NCBI GenBank assembly: GCA_023630585.1
Contig: CM042545.1
Span: forward strand, 1,227,415 to 1,291,414
DNA length: 64,000 nt
Reading direction: 5' to 3'
From: Cranoglanis bouderius
Taxonomy: Eukaryota > Chordata > Actinopteri > Siluriformes > Cranoglanididae
Shown here: one piece after another, positions 57,956 through 64,000 of the stretch
Layout of the letters: each line of letters begins with the position of its first letter
How positions within the stretch are numbered: the stretch's first letter is position 1
Made by a program: the position numbers and the translations under genes
Notes under the pieces: model-generated
Told to the model about the DNA's origin: nothing
Database searches by the model: none
The model's input: the letters and a program-made list of their open reading frames with translations, nothing else

Positions 57956-58900
57956 TACACAAATACCGGTACATCATAAAATACATGGCATGCAGAAATG
58001 GCCATAGGAGTGACATGAGGGGTCATAAATTTCATAGGGTCATAAATCATCTCACATTTTGACATAAAGTGTAAGATACAACATAGAAGATGGACAACAA
58101 TCAGAGTGTGAGCACCAAATGTGAATCCATTTTTATTTGTTTTATTTGTTTATTTGTTTTATTTGTTTAACATTAAAAACAATTGTGATGCATTGAATTG
58201 CACAGCAAAGTTAACGTAGCCGAAGTGACCAAGAGTTGCTAACTATAGTCTTAAATGCACTGTATAGAAACCATCATATATTAGCTTCTAATGCTGTAAA
58301 ATGAACTGTTAGCATATTCGTCTAATGAAACTGTAGTGAGACTGACACGCCCCAACTATGTGTGGACTTAATGACTATGATAATAAATTCTAGCCAGCAC
58401 ATTAAACTTAAAAATATGATAAAAGCATGTGGATATGATGTCTGTCAGCTACATTAAATGCTACTGTCTTCATTTTGAAAGCTTGTTTAATACTCATTGT
58501 TTTACCATTTTAATTAAGTTAAAATAATCTTAATATTTAAACTGTGCTGACTGCCTGTTTACCCCACAATACATGTTATCAGTATGTCTCTTCATTTTGA
58601 CGTTGTTTTTGTAATGTTGAATGAGACATTTGGCATTTTTAATAACAGAAAGGCCTGCATAATCATTTACTATTATTAAAATACCACATGTTAGATTCTG
58701 TCATGTACAGTACTATATAGTCTATATGAAGTGATTTCAAGGACACAGATTTAGCTCAATGTAGGCAATAGTATGACAGAAGATTTTTAAAAATCTGTTT
58801 GTTAAATATTAGGCTTAGGCCTAATTTATGTCTATTTATGTTTATGAAATGAACTTAAAATGTTTAATTTGACCAATTGGGCTCGCTCTTTTTCAAGATG
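56600..58900. other. Unassigned sequence with two (AC)n tracts
   Basis: No gene is recognised. (AC)n tracts lie at 57627-57651 and 57882-57952, each followed by a copy of TACATCATAAAATACATGGC-ATGCAG or a near match. Confidence 0.5.
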
Positions 58901-58932
58901 CACATAACAATCCAAAAATAATTTGCCCATAG

Positions 58933-59119
58933 GGTATACTCAGTGGGAAGCCCTCAAAATTGGTTTCCTCAGAAGTCCTCTTCCCAGGTGCCTGTCCACC
59001 TCGACAGTGAAGAACAACAGGACACCATTTTTGCTAATCTGAAGTCAGTACTGCAGAGAACACCAACGCAACTGAACTTCACAGATGAAGTGCAGTTCAT
59101 CTGTGGTCTATTTCCAGAG
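58933..59119 (+). other. Exon-like block 1 of an unidentified gene
   Basis: After CCATAG the + strand reads VYSVGSPQNWFPQ, EEQQDTIFANLKSVLQRTPT and FTDEVQFICGLFPE, ending at GAG/GTCTGC in phase 0. It joins in frame with the block at 59251 (DIIYGLTVLQNLSLQEAEQV). The donor GTCTGC is weak. Composition is protein-like; the family is not recognised. Confidence 0.45.
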
Positions 59120-59250
59120 GTCTGCCTAACAATATAATGTATTTGTGCGTGTTTCTGCTCCTGCACTTTCAAACCCTACTGTACTTTCAAACCCTACTGT
59201 ATACTATACTGTGTGCTGTTAATTAACCATTAACCATTTTCTTTTGATAG

Positions 59251-59340
59251 GACATCATATACGGCCTGACTGTGCTGCAGAATTTGTCTTTGCAGGAGGC
59301 TGAGCAGGTCTTGTCTGGTCCTGACTGTCATCACAATGTC
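59251..59340 (+). other. Exon-like block 2 of the same unidentified gene
   Basis: The acceptor CTTTTGATAG ends at 59250. The frame reads DIIYGLTVLQNLSLQEAEQV then LSGPDCHHN, continuing block 1. A possible donor GTCC follows AAT at 59336. The end is uncertain. Confidence 0.4.
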
Positions 59341-59605
59341 CAACATATCCTTTTTTTTAAAGCATTAACAGTATTTCTGTTAACCCAGCAGTGATTATGT
59401 TCTGCATTTACTATTCCAGTGAAGTGGAGGAATTTAATAGGGGGATACACAAACAACATTAATTGGCATGAGGATTGATATATATTAATTATATATGTAT
59501 AGTATATAATGTGTTTTTTAAATATGAAATTTTAAATTACAGAGTTGTAAATGTTCCTTATTTCCTTCACTTTTCTCTCTCACTCTTGCTTTCTTTCTCT
59601 TCCAG

Positions 59606-59647
59606 GAGTCGGTGAAGACAGAAGTTCTGTCCATGTGGCAGCTGATC

Positions 59648-59650
<3 letters not shown>
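59606..59650 (+). other. Exon-like block 3, running into (CA)n
   Basis: After CTCTTCCAG it reads ESVKTEVLSMWQLIN and then enters a (CA)n microsatellite (59651-59688). Either the exon is truncated by the repeat or the gene is dead. Confidence 0.35.
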
Positions 59651-59689
<39 letters not shown>

Positions 59690-60039
59690 TCAACTGTTAT
59701 TATTTTATAAAATATACACAATCTTGAATCTGCCCCCAGAGTCATCCTTGTGTCTTGCCTCTGTACTTAAAAATATGTGGTTGAGATCTAGTGACTGAAA
59801 AGGCCATAGCATACGATTCCTTCTTTAGTTTACTTGATGAGTTAATTATGCTAATTAGTCACACAAATTTCTCAACATGCAGCTCCTAGCAACCAAGTTG
59901 AATTGCAAGAAAGAAAGTAGTATTTGGGTGTAACAAACCTTTAAAACTATAAGGTAGTTAGTATTTGGTGGAAATACTGCCTCGGTTGCACTTTTTTCGG
60001 TCCTCCAGTTGCGCTAGGTGGCACTTAGCCTAAGCGTAA

Positions 60040-60250
60040 GTGTTGTTGTAGTGTGGCTCAGTGCAGCAATTCTAAACAAAAACAACCGTATTTAAGTTTT
60101 CATGATTTTCCTTCAAACGAAGACCAAAGAAAGAAGTGGGGTACCCTTCTATGCTAGAAGGGACGAAGGGCCTGCGTTTGTGATTCAGAGAGGTAGCACA
60201 TATGTCTGCAGTCAGCATTTCACTGCTGCTGACTACAGTGAAGGTTGGTG
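60040..60250 (+). pseudogene. THAP zinc-finger domain remnant
   Basis: The sequence reads CCCSVAQCSN, YLSFHDFPSNEDQRKKWGTL, then after a one-base frameshift near 60158 RRDEGPAFVIQRGSTYVCSQ and HFTAADYSEG. C-x4-C, the conserved Pro and Trp, and the C-x2-H pair are those of THAP DNA-binding domains. The start codon is lost. A possible next exon at about 60330-60440 ends TSIEEHDYAAHPPAG before GTAAGC. Confidence 0.75.
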
Positions 60251-60627
60251 AAAGTTGGTGCTGTTCCCAGTTGTTTTCCATGGAATAATTTTCATGTACC
60301 ACCACAAAGGCTGTCTGCTTTTGAGAGAGCTACCATGTGACTTGGCGTGGATGTGCGGGTTCAGGGGACACCGCTGCGCTTAGATGCTGCTCCTAATGAA
60401 ACCAGCATTGAAGAACACGACTATGCAGCACACCCACCTGCCGGTAAGCATGTTTCTCAAATTCCTGTGTTGTTTTGCTATTATAATCTTGAGGGTAATG
60501 TGTGTTTTATTATATTCTTTACATATTTGTAGGTGCATTAGATGAGGCACTGCATTAGATTGTTGCAGTAACCCTCGATTGACGAATCTGTCCCCACGCA
60601 GTACATTTTGACTGTACAGTAGTCTTG

Positions 60628-60718
60628 ACGCACTACACTCCAGTTCAGTAGGTGGCGGTAATGCACCAAAAGCTGGTTTGCCAACCGCCAATAAACAATA
60701 CAAGAAGAAGAAGCAGAA
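60628..60718 (+). repeat. Short interspersed repeat with (AAG)n tail
   Basis: GTAGGTGGCGGTAATGCACC, TTTGCCAACCGCC and an AAGAAGAAGAAG tail form a unit common in fish genomes, with a GGCGGT/ACCGCC stem. It ends about 50 bases before the urb1 start codon. Confidence 0.6.
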
Positions 60719-60770
60719 TCCCACGTGTATTAATGTCTGTCCGGTTTAGGGTTATTATCTGAGTTAAAAT

Positions 60771-60900
60771 ATGGCAAAGAAACGTCAAAACACGGATTTA
60801 AAGTCCCCCATACCAGGGAAGAAAGCTAAAGAATCTAAAAGCGAGTTTAATGGGACTGTTTTTAAATCCATGCTAAAGGATCCCAGTAAAGCATTCAAAG
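60771..60900 (+). CDS. urb1: Probable URB1 first coding exon
   Basis: URB1 is a large nucleolar protein needed for 60S ribosomal subunit assembly. The exon starts MAKKRQNTDLKSPIPGKKAK with A at -3, and continues SEFNGTVFKSMLKDPSKAFK to a strong donor, AAAG/GTAAGT, after 43 codons plus one base. The basic nuclear-type N-terminus and the F-K-x-L/M-L-K/R-D-P motif resemble the URB1 amino end as I recall it. The remaining exons would lie beyond 64000. Identification from 43 residues is tentative. Confidence 0.55.
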
Positions 60901-61129
60901 GTAAGTGGATTGTTACGTAGTTAACACATGGTGTTGTAGAAATTACCAAGCCGTCTTCTTTAAACATATCACCGGTTATGTAGTCATGTATGTTATGTTA
61001 GTCGTCTTTGAAATGTGTAATCTGTCACAAATTGGTTAGTTTTATACTGGACATTTGCTGCATATCCGATTTTTTTTTTTATTTCTTAAAAAATGAAACT
61101 ATACAATGATAAAACGTGTTATCTCTGAA

Positions 61130-61215
61130 GAGAACCAACAACAGTCGAAAATATTTTAAAACCTGCGACTAAAGCTCGAAACCGTTGGGCTACAACTGCC
61201 CCAGAGGGGTAGTAT
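61130..61215 (-). mobile_element. tRNA-derived SINE fragment
   Basis: On the minus strand GGGGCAGTTGTAGCCCAACG contains an A-box match (TAGCCCAACGG). The B box is decayed. Only the head region is visible. Confidence 0.35.
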
Positions 61216-61422
61216 CCTCTCAGAAGCAACACTAGTGGTCTTTTACTAACTGGAGTATAAGCCGTTTCCCACAGTAGTTTTTTTTTTTTTTTTCTTTTCT
61301 TCTGTTCTTTATCTTTGCAAGACATAATAAAAAATTAAACATTCACAAGGGTTTAAAAAAAACCCAGAAGAATTAGGAGTGTTACAGCAAATGAAACTCT
61401 GAAATGAACTAAAGCATATTAA

Positions 61423-62060
61423 AGTGTCCCTGTTATGCTTTTTCTGATATTACCTTTCATGTAGTGTGTAATATAGCTGTTAGTGAATGTAAAAGGTCTG
61501 CAAACGAGTCGTGAGTAATTCCAGCCATACTTCCTGCTTGAACTTACATAGGTTTGTAACAAAGTTGCATAATGCTCACCTGTGGTCTTCACTGACCTGC
61601 CCTCAAACACTGTAGTTGTAGCTGAGGTCTGGAAGAGTTCGGTTCGTGTTGTTGCCATGTCGAGAAAACGCTGTTTTCAAAGCAAAGCCACTTTGCATGC
61701 ACTTCCAATGGATGAGGATGTTAAGAGTCAGTGGATAAATTCATTTTTATGAATTTGTTCCCTTCGTTTTACCTGCAGAGGAAGCTTCCGGAGCTGAAAT
61801 TCAGATTTGGTAATGGGTGTTTCATTTCCAAAATGGCCAGACTGGGCCATCTGACCAATCAGAGTAGAATAGGCTCTCAGAAAGGAGGGGTTTAGAGAGA
61901 CTGGATCCTTGACCGAACCGTTTCAGACACCGAGAAAAGAGCTGCAATGTATATTATGAGAAAATTAAAGTGTTTTTTGACCCTGGATCCATGTAAACCT
62001 ATTGTAGGAGACCTCCTAAACAAAATTAGAAACCTTTAAAATAGCATAATAGGGGCACTT
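61423..62060 (+). mobile_element. Non-autonomous Kolobok-like element (638 bp)
   Basis: TTAA flanks both ends (61419-61422 and 62061-62064). The termini AGTGTCCCTGTTATGCT and AGCATAATAGGGGCACT are inverted. Inside, MSRKRCFQSKATLHALPMDE and DVKSQWINSFL (61656-61750) look like a decayed THAP domain. TTAA targets plus a THAP domain point to Kolobok rather than piggyBac. Confidence 0.7.
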
Positions 62061-62149
62061 TTAACTTAGTGGTACACCACAAAAGAATCTTACAAGCAAT
62101 TTGATTATTTGAATTATTTAAAGAATAGTAATTATAAATAATTATAAAC

Positions 62150-63170
62150 TTTACATGGAAGAGTTTAATTTCAAGGAATCACCAAAAAAAAAAAAAAAAA
62201 AAAATCTGGCTAATACAGAAGTTTGGGGATAAATTCCTTTTTACAACATATGAAAAGTCAATACAAAATACCTTGCAATATACACAGTTCCAAAATAAGT
62301 GGTCAAATGTTTCTTGAACGTGATGACAAAAGGAACAATTGGGTGAAATACTGTTATTAAACTTTGCTAGTTTAAAATTTACAGGGTAACATTTATAAAT
62401 AATCTTAAGAGACTTCACCAACTTTGTTCAGCAGAAGAAATTTATTTTATTTTGAAGAAGCCAGAATTCTTTGAACAGCTCCCGCTCATCTTTTCCAAAT
62501 GACGTTCTTGGCTCATTCACTCAGCATGTACAGTGTTAATGCTCTAAGTCACAAGTAAAATGCTCAGGAAGCAGTCAACGACTATGTGGATGCTTGTTGC
62601 CATATTTGATAGTCCTTAATCGAAATAATCGCAGCCCTTACAATTTGAAAATAGCACCGTTTCAGGGTAGATAACGCGAGACCACGCATCTGCTTTGGAA
62701 AACAACACTTTACCTGTTGTAGAAAGATCATGCTGTAACAAGAATTTAATTTACATTGAATAGTAAGAATAAAAGGTTCAAAGTTTAGCCTTGATCTTTT
62801 AATTTGATCTTTACAAATAGTTTTGCCTATTTATTTGACTTCGGGCTTGACTGGGATGTTACAAATTTTAAGATCAGTGGACTATTTGGTAGGTAAAAGT
62901 TTACATTTGTGAATAGTTAGAACTAAACCGGAGGCAGATGAGAAAAAAATTAATAATATCTAAGGCTATAGGAATTTTTCAGAAATAGTGTTGTATCATC
63001 TACCAATTGACTTATTAAAACTGATCGATCTGCCACAGAGATACCTTTCAAATTACTGTTTTGAATGTGGGTGGCTAATAACTGCATAGGCAATAGAAAG
63101 AGGTATGGTGAGATTGGGCAGCCTTGATGGATCCACCTGTCTGTACTATGCATTTGTGATCAGACAAAGA
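62150..63170 (-). pseudogene. L1/Tx1-type LINE RT remnant in the urb1 intron
   Basis: On the minus strand the RT region reads WIHQGCPISPYLFLLPMQLL, LKGISVADRSVLISQLVDDT and TLFLKNS (63153-62950), with the catalytic DD in QLVDDTTLF. Further on is a C-terminal Cys/His block, CSFCHHVQETFDHLFWNC (62340-62290). Many breaks lie between. It lies antisense to urb1. Confidence 0.8.
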
Positions 63171-63592
63171 AGAAGCAAAATCTCATCCCTGGTGACATAA
63201 TGAGATAAAGAATCAGAATCAGCCAAAAGTCAATCCTATATTTCAATGATCCGGAGTTATTAGACCATGTAAACTGTGGCGCTTGAGGGTAATTAATCAC
63301 ACTGCTGACAAGTTAAATAAAAACTGATGACAGAAAGTGAGACTGATTAACTAAAAAGAAGCTAAACAGAAAGGTTGGTCCAAGCGAACAAATTACACAA
63401 AAGCAGTCATTAAAAAAGATAAAAGTTGGGGGGAAAAAAAAAAAAAACCTTGCTGATCAAAAAGTGCTAAATAGACAAAATATCGTATGATAAGCACTCA
63501 CATTTTCAATTTGAAACAAAAATATGCAAGGACTGAGTCATCTACACCAACAACCTCATGCTGCCATATTTCTTCCCCTCATTTCCCACAAG

Positions 63593-63800
63593 AGGTCCTC
63601 ACTGCAGCCTGTAGTGAGATGACGTACTGGATTAGATCCACTATGTACTGGATGATGTAACATGCACACCCAGACGGCAGACACAGTATGTCAGTATGTT
63701 GCTGAGTAATTCATTTACAGTTAGGGTTGGGGTTAACACATCCAGTAGGTAGTGGATCTAATCCAATATGTCATCGCTCTACAGGCTGCAGTGAGGACAC
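63593..63800. mobile_element. Small foldback element with 57-bp inverted repeats
   Basis: GTCCTCACTGCAGCCTGTAG (63594 on) and CTACAGGCTGCAGTGAGGAC (to about 63799) are the outer parts of roughly 57-bp inverted repeats with a few differences, around a 90-base centre. No coding sequence is present. The target duplication is not clear. Confidence 0.75.
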
Positions 63801-64000
63801 ACTCGTTTCCTAGTTGATGGCACATGACATCAAACGCACGTAATGCGACACCGCTAGCTTTAGCAGAATACCCAGAGTCAACGTAAATTTATTTCTTCAT
63901 TTTACTGTTTGTCAGCGTTACCTTTTACGCTCAGCATGACCTCATTCACCATCCGATAGAGGCGTAATCATCAAGTGACAGCAGAATATGTGTGCAGCCC

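Overview
The window is vertebrate nuclear DNA, almost certainly from a teleost fish and probably an ostariophysan such as a catfish. The reasons are fish-type host exons with canonical introns, dense Tc1-like transposons of several families, teleost LINE and SINE remnants, and long (CA)n and (TA)n microsatellites. There is no bacterial, phage or CRISPR content. The species call is inference.

Host genes are few and all read on the + strand. The last two coding exons of med17 (Mediator head-module subunit) lie at 99-258 and 10031-10239, separated by a 9.8 kb intron packed with Tc1 copies and other repeats. A complete two-exon cavin4 (muscle caveolar coat protein, 341 aa) lies at 19521-20911. 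A likely urb1 first exon (ribosome biogenesis factor) lies at 60771-60900, and the rest of the window would be its first intron. Three exon-like blocks at 58.9-59.7 kb and one on the minus strand at 44.9-45.1 kb are not identified.

The rest is mobile DNA. 0.5-9.7 kb: Tc1 copies, hAT remnants, a 0.5 kb palindrome and a multi-block repeat. 11.0-17.8 kb: a LINE split by one Tc1 inside another, then a Tc1 carrying a 542-bp solo LTR. 22.2-26.1 kb: a non-autonomous LTR retrotransposon on the minus strand with both LTRs, a 5-bp target duplication and one open 630-codon gag-like gene containing a methionine-aminopeptidase-1-type C6H2 zinc finger. 26.4-30.5 kb: SINE, LINE and a solo LTR. 32.2-41.0 kb: a Tc1 inside a Tc1 palindrome, whose right-hand Tc1 holds a 5.5 kb Ty3/gypsy chromovirus-type element. 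41.5-44.1 kb: more Tc1 and a LINE end. 47.1-54.6 kb: a foldback-like unit with 0.2 kb inverted ends and a 3.4 kb array of 25-bp repeats. 54.8-56.5 kb: a truncated Tc1 abutting a hAT transposase remnant. 60-64 kb: THAP-domain remnants, a Kolobok-like short element, an L1-type LINE and a small foldback element.

The strongest candidates for something new are the gag/C6H2-finger element and its relationship to the gypsy element. Both appear to use tRNA-independent self-priming: a short sequence inside the LTR is complementary to the primer site just after the LTR, and the paired bases differ in a compensatory way between the two families. The 25-bp minisatellite foldback unit is the third item of interest.
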